Of a stretch of DNA of 64,000 nt, positions 23,674-32,156 are shown one piece after another. The notes under the pieces were generated by a model that worked only from the letters and a program-made list of their open reading frames with translations, ran no database searches and was not told the origin of the DNA. Numbering within the stretch: position 1 is the first letter of the stretch; each line of letters begins with the position of its first letter. The position numbers and the translations under genes are program-made. Origin of the DNA: Simplicispira psychrophila DSM 11588 (GTDB lineage Bacteria; Pseudomonadota; Gammaproteobacteria; Burkholderiales; Burkholderiaceae_C); the NCBI RefSeq assembly GCF_000688255.1, contig NZ_JHYS01000014.1, positions 1 through 64,000 of the forward strand, in the 5' to 3' direction.

Positions 23674-23971
23674 CCACACCCGACTGCGGCGCGAAGCGCT
23701 GCGCTGGCTCGCGCTACTCACCCTCAATAACGCGCGCCCCATCGGTGCTTTTGAATCTCTGGTGCTGTCGGTAGCGCAAAGCGAATACCCCGACGCCACG
23801 GCGCTGGAGCTGCGCCGCGAGCTGGACTATTTGCACGGGCGCGAGCTGGTGCGCGTAGACAAACAGCCCAGTGGCAAATGGTTTGCCGAGCTGACGCGCC
23901 ACGGCGTGGACGTGGCCGAGTACACCGTGGTCTGCGAGCCCGGCATTGCCCGCCCGGCCAAATACTGGTGA
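23660..23971 (+). CDS. Mu gp26-like protein
   Basis: This 103-residue protein (MQAIDHTRLRREALRWLALL) has an ATG preceded by AGGAGG and overlaps the gp25-like gene. The central HGRELVRVDKQPSGKWFAEL segment resembles a winged-helix unit, as known for Mu gp26-type proteins. Position between gp25 and gp27 is conserved. Likely a DNA-binding packaging accessory, but unproven. Confidence 0.7.
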   Translation: MQAIDHTRLRREALRWLALLTLNNARPIGAFESLVLSVAQSEYPDATALELRRELDYLHGRELVRVDKQPSGKWFAELTRHGVDVAEYTVVCEPGIARPAKYW

Positions 23972-23976
23972 GCGGT

Positions 23977-24549
23977 ATGGGCCGCAAAAGCAGTGTGTCG
24001 CGCCTGAGTGTGCAGATCAAGAGCTACATCGAGGCCATGCTGGCCACCGGCGCGCAGACGCTCGATGAGCTGATACGCGACCTGCAAGAGCGCTTTCCCG
24101 CCGAGGCGCAGGCGGGCAGCCTGCCCAGTCGCTCGGCCCTGCACCGCTACGGCGCCAAGCTGGACCGGCGCTTGTCCGCCATCCGCGCTAGCACCGAGGC
24201 CGCCAAGCTGATCCAAGCGCAGGCGGGCGACGACAAGGACGCGCGCAGCGAGGCGCTCACGGCGCTGATCCAAACAGAGTTGTTCGAGGCTATTTTGGCG
24301 CTGCAAGAGGCCGACGACCCCGAGGCCAATGCCGAGGATCGGGTGGCCATGCTCAGTTCGGCGGCTAAGAACATTGCGACGCTGACGCGCTCAAGCGTGA
24401 ACCTCAAGCAGTTTCAGGTGAAGGTAGAGAAGGACACACGCGAGCGGGTGCTGGCCGAGCAGCGCACCAAGCTCGACGAGCTGGGCAAGACCGGCACTGT
24501 GCCCGCCGACGTGCTGGCCCAAGTGATCAAGGCGGTCTATGACCTTTGA
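23977..24549 (+). CDS. Mu gp27-like protein (DUF3486), putative small terminase
   Basis: This 190-residue protein starts MGRKSSVSRLSVQIKSYIEA. A GTG at 23968, overlapping the gp26 stop, would add three residues and may be the true start. It has an N-terminal helix-turn-helix-like part (TLDELIRDLQERFPAEAQAG, SLPSRSALHRYGAKL) and a helical core, matching DUF3486/Mu gp27. The family is thought to be the small terminase subunit. It overlaps the large subunit gene by 11 nt. Confidence 0.8.
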   Translation: MGRKSSVSRLSVQIKSYIEAMLATGAQTLDELIRDLQERFPAEAQAGSLPSRSALHRYGAKLDRRLSAIRASTEAAKLIQAQAGDDKDARSEALTALIQTELFEAILALQEADDPEANAEDRVAMLSSAAKNIATLTRSSVNLKQFQVKVEKDTRERVLAEQRTKLDELGKTGTVPADVLAQVIKAVYDL

Positions 24550-25906
24550 TCTGGCACCCGCTGCACCCGCCTTGCAGCTGCACCCCTATCAGCGCCGCTG
24601 GGTGCAGGACGCATCGCGCTTCAAGATTGCCATGTTTGCGCGCCAATGCGGCAAAACCTTTACCAGCACGCTGGAGCTGGCACTGGATGTGGTGCGCGCC
24701 GAAGCCGAGGGGCGGCGCGTGCGCTGGGTGATTTTGAGCCGGGGTGAGCGCCAAGCGCGCGAGGCCATGAACGAGGGTGTCAAGCTGCACCTGCGTGCCA
24801 TGCAGGCCGGCTTCAAAGAGTTTGAGACCGAGTTCAGCGCCAATGTGCGCTCGCTGGAGGTGGAGTTGCCCGGCGGCAGCCGCATCACGGCACTACCCGC
24901 CAACCCGGACACGGCGCGCGGCTTCAGTGCCAATGTGTTGCTCGACGAGTTTTCCTTTCACCAAGACAGCCGGGCGATTTGGCGGGCGCTGTTTCCAGTG
25001 ATCTCCAAGCCCGGCCTGAAGCTGCGCGTGGTCAGCACACCCAATGGCAAGGGCAACAAGTTTTATGAGTTGATGACCGGCAAGGACGACGGCTGGAGCC
25101 GCCACACCACCACCATCCATCAGGCGGTGGCAGACGGCCTGCCGCGCGACATCGAGGAGCTGCGCCGAGGCGCGAGCGATGAGGACTTGTGGCGCCAAGA
25201 GTTTGAGCTGGAATGGCTCGACGAGGCCAGCAGCTGGCTGGACTACGACCTGATTGGCGCCTGCGAAGACGACTTGGCAGGTGAGTCGGCCCACTACAGC
25301 GGCGGCCCGTGCTTTGTTGGCGTGGACATTGCCGCGCGCCACGACTTATTTGTCATCTGGGTACTGGAGCAGGTGGGCGATGTGTATTGGACGCGCGAGA
25401 TTATGGCCAGAAAGCGCATCAGCTTTGCCGAGCAAGCGGCGCTGCTGGACGGGGTGTTTGCCCGCTACCGCGTGATGCGTGCCTGCATGGATCAAACCGG
25501 TATGGGCGAGATGCCGGTGGAGGATGCGCAGCGGCGACACGGCTCTATGCGGGTGGAGGGTGTGCTGTTTACCGGCCCCAACAAATTGACGCTGGCTACG
25601 CGCGGCAAAGAGGCGTTTGAAGACCGGCGCATCCGCATTCCGGCGGGTGACCCGGTGCTGCGCACCGACCTGCACAAGCTGCGCAAAGAGACTGGCCCCA
25701 CCGGTGCGCCGCGCTTTGTGGCCGAGAGCGATGGCGCGGGCCACGCTGACCGCACTTGGGCGTGTTTTTTGGCGCTTAACGCCGCTGGGCAGGCGCCGCC
25801 AGCCATCGACTACATCCCCGTGCCCGGTCACGCGCGCGGGTTCGACAACCACACCCATCTACCTGCCGACCTGGACTTTTCCATGCCAGAGCCGGGTGGC
25901 TGGTAA
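24539..25906 (+). CDS. Terminase large subunit, Mu gp28-like
   Basis: This 455-residue protein has an N-terminal ATPase with a Walker A-like ARQCGKT (about residue 34-40), Walker B ANVLLDEF (about 131-138) and the coupling segment VVSTPNGKGN. The C-terminal nuclease has probable acidic metal ligands at D263 (VGVDIAARHD), D318 (CMDQTGMG) and D404 (GAGHADRTW). It packages phage DNA into proheads; for Mu-like phages this is headful packaging from an integrated copy. Length is normal for Mu-type terminases. Confidence 0.9.
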   Translation: MTFDLAPAAPALQLHPYQRRWVQDASRFKIAMFARQCGKTFTSTLELALDVVRAEAEGRRVRWVILSRGERQAREAMNEGVKLHLRAMQAGFKEFETEFSANVRSLEVELPGGSRITALPANPDTARGFSANVLLDEFSFHQDSRAIWRALFPVISKPGLKLRVVSTPNGKGNKFYELMTGKDDGWSRHTTTIHQAVADGLPRDIEELRRGASDEDLWRQEFELEWLDEASSWLDYDLIGACEDDLAGESAHYSGGPCFVGVDIAARHDLFVIWVLEQVGDVYWTREIMARKRISFAEQAALLDGVFARYRVMRACMDQTGMGEMPVEDAQRRHGSMRVEGVLFTGPNKLTLATRGKEAFEDRRIRIPAGDPVLRTDLHKLRKETGPTGAPRFVAESDGAGHADRTWACFLALNAAGQAPPAIDYIPVPGHARGFDNHTHLPADLDFSMPEPGGW

Positions 25907-25917
25907 GGAGCACCGCC

Positions 25918-27495
25918 ATGGCAAAAATTTTGGGGCCAGACGGCCAGCCCATCAGCCGCGAAGTGCTGGTGCAGCCGCAGACTTCGCACCTCTCGCACTT
26001 GCAGCGCGAGCTGCAAACCCACCCCACGCGCGGGCTCACGCCGTCCAAGCTAGCGGCCATTCTCGATCAGGCCGAGCAGGGCGACTTGCAGGCGCAGTTC
26101 GACTTGTTTGAGGACATGGAAGAAAAAGACGGCCACATTGCCGCCGAGCTGGGCAAGCGCCGCCGCGCGCTGCTGGTCGATTGGACAGTGGCGCCGCCCG
26201 ATAACCCCAGCCCCCAAGAGAAGTTGGCCGCCGAGCGGCTGACCGAGCTGCTGGGCGAGATTGCCGATTTTGAGGATGTGCTGTTTGATGTGACCGATGC
26301 GATCGGCAAGGGCTTTTCTTGCGGCGAAATCGAGTGGCATAAGCCAGGCGCGTACTGGCTGCCCAAGACCATCACGCACCGGCCCCAAAGCTGGTTCAGC
26401 GTCCACCGGGGCTACCGCCAAGAGCTACGTCTGCGCAGCAATACGGTCGGCGCTGATGGCAGTGTTGGCGAGCCGCTGCTGCCGTTTGGCTGGATCACGC
26501 ACATCCACAAAGCCAAGAGTGGCTACATCGAGCGCACGGCGATGTTTCGCCAGTTGGTCTGGCCGTATCTGTTCAAGAACTATTCACTTGGCGACTTGGC
26601 TGAATTTTTGGAGATTTACGGCATCCCGGTACGCATCGGCAAGTATTCCAGCGGTGCCAGCGAGAAGGAGAAAATGACGCTGCTGCGCGCGCTGACCGGC
26701 ATTGGCCACAACGCGGCGGGCATCATCCCCAGCGGCATGGAGCTGGACTTTATGGATGCGGCCAGCGGTGACCCCGCTGCATTCGAGCTGATGATCAACT
26801 GGTGCGAGCGCACGCAATCAAAGGTGATTCTGGGCGGCACGCTGACCAGCGGGGCCGACGGCAAAAGCAGCACCAATGCGCTGGGCAACGTACACAACGA
26901 GGTGCGTAAAGACCTGCGCGACAGCGACATCCGGCAGGTGTGCAGCACGCTGACGCGCAGTTTGCTCTATCCGATGGCCGCACTCAACGGCCTCGCGCCC
27001 GATGGTGTGCGCCGCTGTCCGGTTTTTCGGCTGGACACGGGCGAGACAGAGGACATGACGGCCTATGCCAACGCATTGCCTAAGCTGGTCAGCATTGGGA
27101 TGCAAATTCCGGTGCAGTGGGCGCAAGAGAAGTTGGGCATTCCGCAGCCAGAGGCGGGCCAGCAGGTGCTGCAAGCGGCCCCAAGAAATTTTGGTATTGC
27201 TGCCGCTACCGGGCAGGTGTCCACAGCGGCACCGACCAGTCCACACATGGCCATGCTGCCCCAGCTGGCGACCCATGTCCGTGCGCCAGCGGCCACGTGG
27301 GTCGAGCAAGTGCGTGCGCTGGTCACGCAGGCCAACAGCTTGGAAGACATCCGAGATGGCCTAGTGCAATTGCAGCCCGATATGTCACTGGACGACTATG
27401 CGGCGGCTATGGCCGAGGCCCTGAGCGCTGCGCAGTTGGCCGGGCGCTATGAGGTGCTGCAAGAGGCTGCGGCGCTGGGTTCAGGGGGCGGCTGA
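25918..27495 (+). CDS. Portal protein, Mu gp29-like (DUF935)
   Basis: This 525-residue protein has the typical DUF935 start (AKILGPDGQPISREVLVQPQ), then LQAQFDLFEDMEEKDGHIAA and GKRRRALLVDWTVAPPDNPS. The stem region has YSLGDLAEFLEIYGIPVRIG. It forms the dodecameric portal ring through which DNA passes. It lies 11 nt after terL and just before the gpF-like gene, as in Mu. Length is normal. Confidence 0.9.
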   Translation: MAKILGPDGQPISREVLVQPQTSHLSHLQRELQTHPTRGLTPSKLAAILDQAEQGDLQAQFDLFEDMEEKDGHIAAELGKRRRALLVDWTVAPPDNPSPQEKLAAERLTELLGEIADFEDVLFDVTDAIGKGFSCGEIEWHKPGAYWLPKTITHRPQSWFSVHRGYRQELRLRSNTVGADGSVGEPLLPFGWITHIHKAKSGYIERTAMFRQLVWPYLFKNYSLGDLAEFLEIYGIPVRIGKYSSGASEKEKMTLLRALTGIGHNAAGIIPSGMELDFMDAASGDPAAFELMINWCERTQSKVILGGTLTSGADGKSSTNALGNVHNEVRKDLRDSDIRQVCSTLTRSLLYPMAALNGLAPDGVRRCPVFRLDTGETEDMTAYANALPKLVSIGMQIPVQWAQEKLGIPQPEAGQQVLQAAPRNFGIAAATGQVSTAAPTSPHMAMLPQLATHVRAPAATWVEQVRALVTQANSLEDIRDGLVQLQPDMSLDDYAAAMAEALSAAQLAGRYEVLQEAAALGSGGG

Positions 27496-27496
27496 T

Positions 27497-28738
27497 ATGC
27501 CTCAAGCGCCTCAAGCCGCCTATGGCTCGCTGCCCTTTGCCGAGCAAATAGCGTTTTTCAGGGCCAAGATCAATCTGCCCACTGCGCACTGGACGGATAT
27601 TTACAAGGCCGAGCACGATTGGGCCTTCGTGGTGGCCGGTGCCAATCGCAATGCCATCGTGGAGGACTTCAGGGCGGCGGTGGATCAAGCCATTGCCCAA
27701 GGTACGACACTGGAGCAGTTTCGCAAAGATTTTGATGCCATCGTGGCGCGCCACGGCTGGGACTACAACGGCGGGCGCGATTGGCGCAGCCGTGTTATCT
27801 ATGAAACCAACTTGAACACCAGCTATGCCGCCGGGCGCTGGCAGCAGTTGCAGGCCGCGCCGTTTTGGCAGTACCAGCACAGCGAGTGGGTGGAGAGTCC
27901 ACGCCACCAGCATGTAGCTTGGGATGGCTTGGTGCTGGCGCGTGACGATTCATGGTGGCAGACTCACTTCCCACCCAACGGCTGGGGCTGTCAGTGCAAG
28001 GTGTTTGGCCTGTGGCCGCGCGACTTGTCACGCCTAGGTAAAAAGGTGCCAGACCCGTCCCCCCCGGTGCAATGGCTGGAGCGCGAGATCGGCAAGCGTA
28101 GCCCAAATGGACTGCGCATAGTGAAGGTGCCCGAGGGGATTGACCCAGGGTTTGAGTACGCACCGGGCAACGCGCGCCTGCAAAGCGCCATACCGCCCGA
28201 GCGGCCCGAGCCGCCCATGCCTGGTAGCGCGGGGGGGCTGGGCCTGCCCAACCGCCGCCCGCTTGAGCCGTTACCGCCTCCACGTCCAATACTCCCAGAA
28301 CAGTTGCTGCCTGCTGGCTTACCTCCAGAAGAGTATGTTCGTGCCTTTTTGGCACCGTTGGGGGGCGAGCTGGATCGCTCCACCATCGTGCCCGATGTGA
28401 TTGGTGAGCGCTTGGTTGTTGGTAAGGAGCTATTCCAGACCGCCAGAGGCGAGTGGAAGGTTTTGAAACTGGGTCGCGAACGATTTTTGCCGCTGTTAGC
28501 TCAGGCGCTTCTACAGCCAGATGAAATCTGGGTACGTATGGAGTGGATGTATGCCTTGAATAAAGCTGTAGTTCGCAGGCGCTACGTGGCCCGGTTTTCC
28601 GTAGAGGGGCAGGAAGTACCAACTCTGGTGGTGTTTGAGTACGGCGAGGGCGGCTGGTCAGGCATTACTGCGTTTCAAGGAGCTGCCCAGACAGCAGACG
28701 ACTGGCGTGTTGGCGTACGTCTGTACGCCAGAGAATAG
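27497..28738 (+). CDS. Mu gpF-like head protein fused to a PBECR-type nuclease-like domain
   Basis: This 413-residue protein has an N-terminal gpF/SPP1 gp7-like domain (SRVIYETNLNTSYAAGRWQQ, then HQHVAWDGLVLARDDSWW, FPPNGWGCQCKVF). After a Pro-rich linker (PEPPMPGSAGGLGLPNRRPL), residues about 270-413 form a different domain with PDEIWVRMEWMYALNKAVVR, RYVARFSVEG and VVFEYGEGGWSGITAFQ. The C-terminal pattern fits the phage Barnase-EndoU-ColicinE5/D-RelE-like (PBECR) superfamily, known from fusions to Mu-like head proteins. It may be a toxin or a nuclease delivered with DNA. The domain assignment is by pattern only. Confidence 0.75.
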   Translation: MPQAPQAAYGSLPFAEQIAFFRAKINLPTAHWTDIYKAEHDWAFVVAGANRNAIVEDFRAAVDQAIAQGTTLEQFRKDFDAIVARHGWDYNGGRDWRSRVIYETNLNTSYAAGRWQQLQAAPFWQYQHSEWVESPRHQHVAWDGLVLARDDSWWQTHFPPNGWGCQCKVFGLWPRDLSRLGKKVPDPSPPVQWLEREIGKRSPNGLRIVKVPEGIDPGFEYAPGNARLQSAIPPERPEPPMPGSAGGLGLPNRRPLEPLPPPRPILPEQLLPAGLPPEEYVRAFLAPLGGELDRSTIVPDVIGERLVVGKELFQTARGEWKVLKLGRERFLPLLAQALLQPDEIWVRMEWMYALNKAVVRRRYVARFSVEGQEVPTLVVFEYGEGGWSGITAFQGAAQTADDWRVGVRLYARE

Positions 28739-28742
28739 AAAT

Positions 28743-28775
28743 AAAAAAGCCCAGAACGGCACCGCATACTGGGCT
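28743..28775 (-). terminator. Leftward intrinsic terminator-like hairpin after the gpF-like gene
   Basis: AGCCCAG and CTGGGCT form a perfect stem with a 14-nt loop. On the plus strand the A-run is upstream, so as read leftward the stem is followed by a T-run. It faces transcription entering from the host genes on the right (NUDIX and norR also run leftward), so it may shield the late operon from antisense read-through. Confidence 0.55.
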
Positions 28776-28851
28776 CCTCCGGGGGTAGGGTCGGTTGGCT
28801 CGGTGCAGTCTTCTCACCCGATGAGTTGCAACGATTATAGGAAATTTCACC

Positions 28852-29292
28852 ATGGCAGAAACGCACTTTTCTGTGGACTTTGATGCCAGATCGGTCATCG
28901 TCAGCCTGCGTGGGCTGCCAGATGCCATCGACCACCCTGCGCCGCTACTGGCCCAGCTAGGCGAGTACGCGCTGCGCACAACAACCGAGAGGTTTAGGAC
29001 GCAAACCGCACCGGACGGCACGGCGTGGGCCAAGCTGACACCTCGGTATCAGCGCGAGAAGCCCCGCAACAAGAATCGCATCCTGACATTAAACGGCTAC
29101 CTGCGCGGTCAAATGGCAGTGCAGGTCAACGAGAAATCAGTTCAGGTGGGCAGCAACTCTATTTACGCCGCCACCCATCAGTTTGGTCGAGGTGCAATTC
29201 CGACCCGCCCCTACCTAGGCCTGTCGGATATCGACCGTAACGAGATCGTCGAGCGCACGCAAGACTGGCTACAACGGCAGATGAGAGGCTGA
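28852..29292 (+). CDS. Mu gpG-like virion morphogenesis protein
   Basis: This 146-residue protein has RTTTERFRTQTAPDGTAWAK, then QREKPRNKNRILTLNGYLRG and IYAATHQFGRGAIPTRPYLG, matching the gpG family (tail completion/virion morphogenesis). It is the last phage gene before the right end of the prophage. In Mu, G directly follows F, and here it is separated only by a 113-nt stretch with a terminator-like hairpin. The family is often slightly longer. Confidence 0.85.
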   Translation: MAETHFSVDFDARSVIVSLRGLPDAIDHPAPLLAQLGEYALRTTTERFRTQTAPDGTAWAKLTPRYQREKPRNKNRILTLNGYLRGQMAVQVNEKSVQVGSNSIYAATHQFGRGAIPTRPYLGLSDIDRNEIVERTQDWLQRQMRG

Positions 29293-29333
29293 TTCCGTCT
29301 TTGCACCACACGCAAGACATTTGCATTAGCCGG

Positions 29334-29402
29334 TTTCACTTTATCCCGCCTCAGCCCCGTAAATTTCGATTTATCGCGCCTCTCACTCTTTCTTTATCTC
29401 AA
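29334..29402. mobile_element. Right end of the Mu-like prophage with transposase-binding-like repeats
   Basis: Two similar 19-bp direct repeats, TTTCACTTTATCCCGCCTC and TTTCGATTTATCGCGCCTC, start 30 bp apart (29334 and 29364), about three helical turns. A shorter relative, TTTCTTTATCTCA, follows at 29389. Mu-like ends carry several transposase sites and finish in CA; the CA at 29400-29401 or nearby is a candidate terminus. The repeats lie between the last phage gene and the host NUDIX stop codon. Exact end not proven. Confidence 0.55.
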
Positions 29403-29884
29403 CTTCCGTTATGCAGCACGCTGGCGTCGGTATTTACCAGTGACAGCGCAAAGCGCTGGCCTGCCAGATAGTCTTCCAGACTGCGCAGCAGCAGCGGGCT
29501 GCGATGGCGCTCGGGGCAGGCGCGGATTTCGTCGCCCGTCATCCAGACGGTGCGCACGATGCCCGTATCCAGCGCGCGCCCGGCATGGTGGGCGCCGACG
29601 CTGCCGGCAAAGGCAAAGCGCAGGTAGGTCAGGTCTTCTTGCGTGCCGGTTTTGGTGAAGCGGTTGAGGTACACGCCAACTAAGGCTGTTGGCATGAACT
29701 CGTGCGCCGTTTCTTCCAGCACCTCGCGCGCGCAGGCGCTTTGCGGCGACTCGCCCGGATCGAGGTGACCGGCCGGGTTGTTCAGTTTGAGCCCGTCGCG
29801 GGTTTGTTCTTCCACCAGCAGAAAGCGGCCATCACGCTCCATGATGGCGGCCACGGTGACGTTGGGTTTCCAGCGGTTTGGCAT
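29399..29884 (-). CDS. NUDIX hydrolase (NudJ-like)
   Basis: This 161-residue protein starts at ATG 29884 (MPNRWKPNVTVAAIMERDGR); a further ATG lies 9 nt upstream. The Nudix box reads GHLDPGESPQSACAREVLEE, with the usual Gly, Glu, Arg and Glu-Glu residues, though the last Gly position is Ala. Similar proteins in Burkholderiales hydrolyse pyrophosphates such as thiamine pyrophosphate or nucleotides. Its C-terminus (VNTDASVLHNGS) looks natural, so the prophage probably inserted immediately downstream rather than inside the gene. Confidence 0.85.
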   Translation of the reverse strand: MPNRWKPNVTVAAIMERDGRFLLVEEQTRDGLKLNNPAGHLDPGESPQSACAREVLEETAHEFMPTALVGVYLNRFTKTGTQEDLTYLRFAFAGSVGAHHAGRALDTGIVRTVWMTGDEIRACPERHRSPLLLRSLEDYLAGQRFALSLVNTDASVLHNGS

Positions 29885-29953
29885 GGCCGGCATTATCACC
29901 ACGGCGGCTGACAGCGCCGTGACACAGAGATGACAGGCGCTGCGTTCACGCCT

Positions 29954-31528
29954 TCAGGCCTTTACGCCCAAGCGCCGCGCCAGTTTGTGCAGGTTGCTGG
30001 CGTCCAGGTCGAGTTGGCGTGCTGCTTGCGCCCAATTGCCGTGGTGCGTGGCCACGGCGGCCAGGATGGTCTGGCGCTGGCAGTCGTCCACGGCGCTGCG
30101 CAGCGTGATCGCGCTGAGCGCGCCGCTGGCTGCCGTGGCGTGGCTGGGCGCCAGAGGGGCCGCTTGGGCGGCGGGTGCTACGCCCGGCGTGGGCAGTGCA
30201 TCCAGATCCAGCCAATGCGCCGGCAGCGTGACGATGGCGTTGGGCGCTACGCCTTGGCTCAGCGCTTTGAGGGCGGCGCGGCTGATGACATGTTCCAGCT
30301 CGCGCACGTTGCCGGGCCAGTGGTAGCGCAGCAGTGCGGCCTGCGCGTCGCCCGCCAGGCGCAGGCTGCGAAAACCCAGCCGCGCGCGGTTGAGTTCCAG
30401 AAAGCGCCCGGCCAGCAGCAGCACATCGCCGCCGCGCTCGCGCAACGGCGGAATCGGTGCCGGATACACCGACAGGCGGTGGTACAGGTCGGCGCGGAAG
30501 GCACCGCTGGCCACTTGGTCGCGCAGGCTGCGGTTGGTGGCAGCGACGATGCGCACGTTCACGCGCCGCGGCGTGTCGGCGCCCAGTCGCTGGATTTCGC
30601 CGTTTTGCAGCGTGCGCAGCAGCTTGGCCTGCACCGACAGCGGCAATTCACCCACTTCGTCCAGAAACAGCGTGCCGCCCTCGGCGGCTTCAAAGCGGCC
30701 CGGCCGGTCGGCCACCGCGCCTGAAAACGCGCCCCGGCGGTGACCGAACAGTTCACTCTCGGCCAGCGACTCGGGCAGTGCGGCGCAGTTGACATGCACC
30801 AGCGGCTTATGGCGGCGCGGTGAATGGCGATGCAGCAGGCGCGCAAACAGCTCTTTGCCAACGCCAGTTTCCCCCAGCAGCAGCACCGGCAGGTCCGAGC
30901 CCGCCACCACCTTCATCTCTTGCAGCAGGCGCGTCAGCACCTCGCTTTGGCCCATGATTTCGGTGTCGCCGGGGGTGTCGGTGGCTGCGGTATCTGCGTC
31001 GCCGTGCATCGGTGGCGTCAGGCGCAGTGCGTGGTTTTCCTGCTCCAGGCGAGCGACGCGGATGGCGGCTTGCACCAGCGCAGTGCACGCTTGCAGCGCG
31101 GTGCGGGCCGCTGCGTCAAAGGTGCCGGTCTGCAGAGCATCCAGCGTCAGCACGCCCCACGGCTGGCCGTCGATACGCAGAGCCACGCCCATGCAGTCGT
31201 GTACCGGCAGTGGCTCGCCGACCAGCGCATCGAGCAGGCCGTCGTAGGGGTCGGGCAAGGTGCTGTCGTGGTCAAAGCAGGTGACGGCGCCGTTGCGCGC
31301 CAGGATGGTCGCCAGCCGCGGGTGCTGGCCCACGGCAAAACGCCGCCCCAGCGCCTCGCCTACTAGGCCATCCAGCGCCACCGGCCGCAGGTGCTCTTCT
31401 TGCAGGCGCAGCAGCACCACGGCGCCGCAGCCAAAACGGGTGCGCAGCCAAGTCACCAAGCGCTGCAGGCGCACGGCCTGGGGCAGGTCGCTGGCCAAGT
31501 CGGCCAGCGGATCGTCATCGGTAGGCAT
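29954..31528 (-). CDS. norR: Nitric oxide-responsive sigma-54 activator NorR
   Basis: This 524-residue protein has an N-terminal GAF domain containing [20 protein letters not shown]; its C112 and D130 match iron ligands proposed for E. coli NorR. The AAA+ domain has Walker A (GETGVGKE, 219-226), the sigma-54 contact loop as GAFSGA (266-271) rather than GAFTGA, and Walker B (TLFLDEVG). A C-terminal Fis-type HTH ends with [20 protein letters not shown]. It senses NO and activates detoxification genes. It is divergent from a hemerythrin gene, with three NorR boxes in the space between. Confidence 0.92.
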   Translation of the reverse strand: MPTDDDPLADLASDLPQAVRLQRLVTWLRTRFGCGAVVLLRLQEEHLRPVALDGLVGEALGRRFAVGQHPRLATILARNGAVTCFDHDSTLPDPYDGLLDALVGEPLPVHDCMGVALRIDGQPWGVLTLDALQTGTFDAAARTALQACTALVQAAIRVARLEQENHALRLTPPMHGDADTAATDTPGDTEIMGQSEVLTRLLQEMKVVAGSDLPVLLLGETGVGKELFARLLHRHSPRRHKPLVHVNCAALPESLAESELFGHRRGAFSGAVADRPGRFEAAEGGTLFLDEVGELPLSVQAKLLRTLQNGEIQRLGADTPRRVNVRIVAATNRSLRDQVASGAFRADLYHRLSVYPAPIPPLRERGGDVLLLAGRFLELNRARLGFRSLRLAGDAQAALLRYHWPGNVRELEHVISRAALKALSQGVAPNAIVTLPAHWLDLDALPTPGVAPAAQAAPLAPSHATAASGALSAITLRSAVDDCQRQTILAAVATHHGNWAQAARQLDLDASNLHKLARRLGVKA

Positions 31529-31529
31529 T

Positions 31530-31586
31530 GGTATTTATGACCATTTAGCGGTTAAAAATACCGTGAATATAAGGGTTAAAAACACC
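31530..31586. promoter_or_regulatory. Three NorR binding boxes (GGT-N7-ACC)
   Basis: Three matches to GGT-N7-ACC sit at 31530-31542, 31550-31562 and 31574-31586, 20 to 24 bp apart. This consensus was described for NorR in Ralstonia eutropha. They lie between norR and the hemerythrin gene and 42 to 98 bp upstream of a sigma-54 promoter, a normal enhancer distance. Confidence 0.85.
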
Positions 31587-31627
31587 ATGGTGGCGTGTAA
31601 GTCGTTGATGTGTGGTCGCGGCGCGGC

Positions 31628-31643
31628 TGGCCCCAGTCTTGCT
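31628..31643 (+). promoter_or_regulatory. Sigma-54 promoter for the hemerythrin gene
   Basis: TGGCCCCAGTCTTGCT matches the -24/-12 consensus TGGCAC-N5-TTGCW, with the GG and GC dinucleotides exactly spaced. Transcription would start near 31655, some 75 nt before the hemerythrin ATG. Confidence 0.8.
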
Positions 31644-31730
31644 TAGATACGAGGGTATGTCTGGCAATGCCACTGCCTCGGGCGGTGGTGATGCCGGGAT
31701 TTTTCCTCCTGACAAAGAAAGACCATAGGT

Positions 31731-32156
31731 ATGAACATCGATCGCTTCAAACACGAGCACGTCAGCATTCTGGAGAGCATTGCCACACTGCGCCGCCTCA
31801 CCCAGAGTGGTGTGGCCACCCATGCCGCACAAATTGCACAGGGCGTGGTGGCGATGAGCTCACTCATCAAACTGCACCTGGCGGTGGAAGACCGGGTGCT
31901 GTACCCGGCACTGCAAAACGGCTCCGATGCCCAGTTGGCGCGGCTGGGCCAGCGGTTTCAGCAGGAAATGGGCGCTATCGCCAATGCCTACATGGCTTTT
32001 GCCCGGCGCTGGAATACCGCTGAGGCGGTGCGCGGTGATGAGGCCGGTTTCAAGGCGGATGCCAATACGGTGCTGCGCCAGGTCTACGAGCGGATGCAAC
32101 GTGAAAACCACGATTTCTATCCACGTATCGAGGCGATGGACGCTGTCGCTGCGTAG
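31731..32156 (+). CDS. Hemerythrin HHE-domain protein, NorR target
   Basis: This 141-residue protein has the four-helix hemerythrin-like pattern: FKHEHVSILE, IKLHLAVEDRVLYPAL and a distal ENHDFYPRI, giving His/Glu ligands for a di-iron site. It has no N-terminal ScdA domain, so it is not a full YtfE/RIC. The upstream sigma-54 promoter and NorR boxes show that it is NO-induced. It may bind or reduce NO, or protect iron centres; the exact reaction is unknown. Confidence 0.85.
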   Translation: MNIDRFKHEHVSILESIATLRRLTQSGVATHAAQIAQGVVAMSSLIKLHLAVEDRVLYPALQNGSDAQLARLGQRFQQEMGAIANAYMAFARRWNTAEAVRGDEAGFKADANTVLRQVYERMQRENHDFYPRIEAMDAVAA

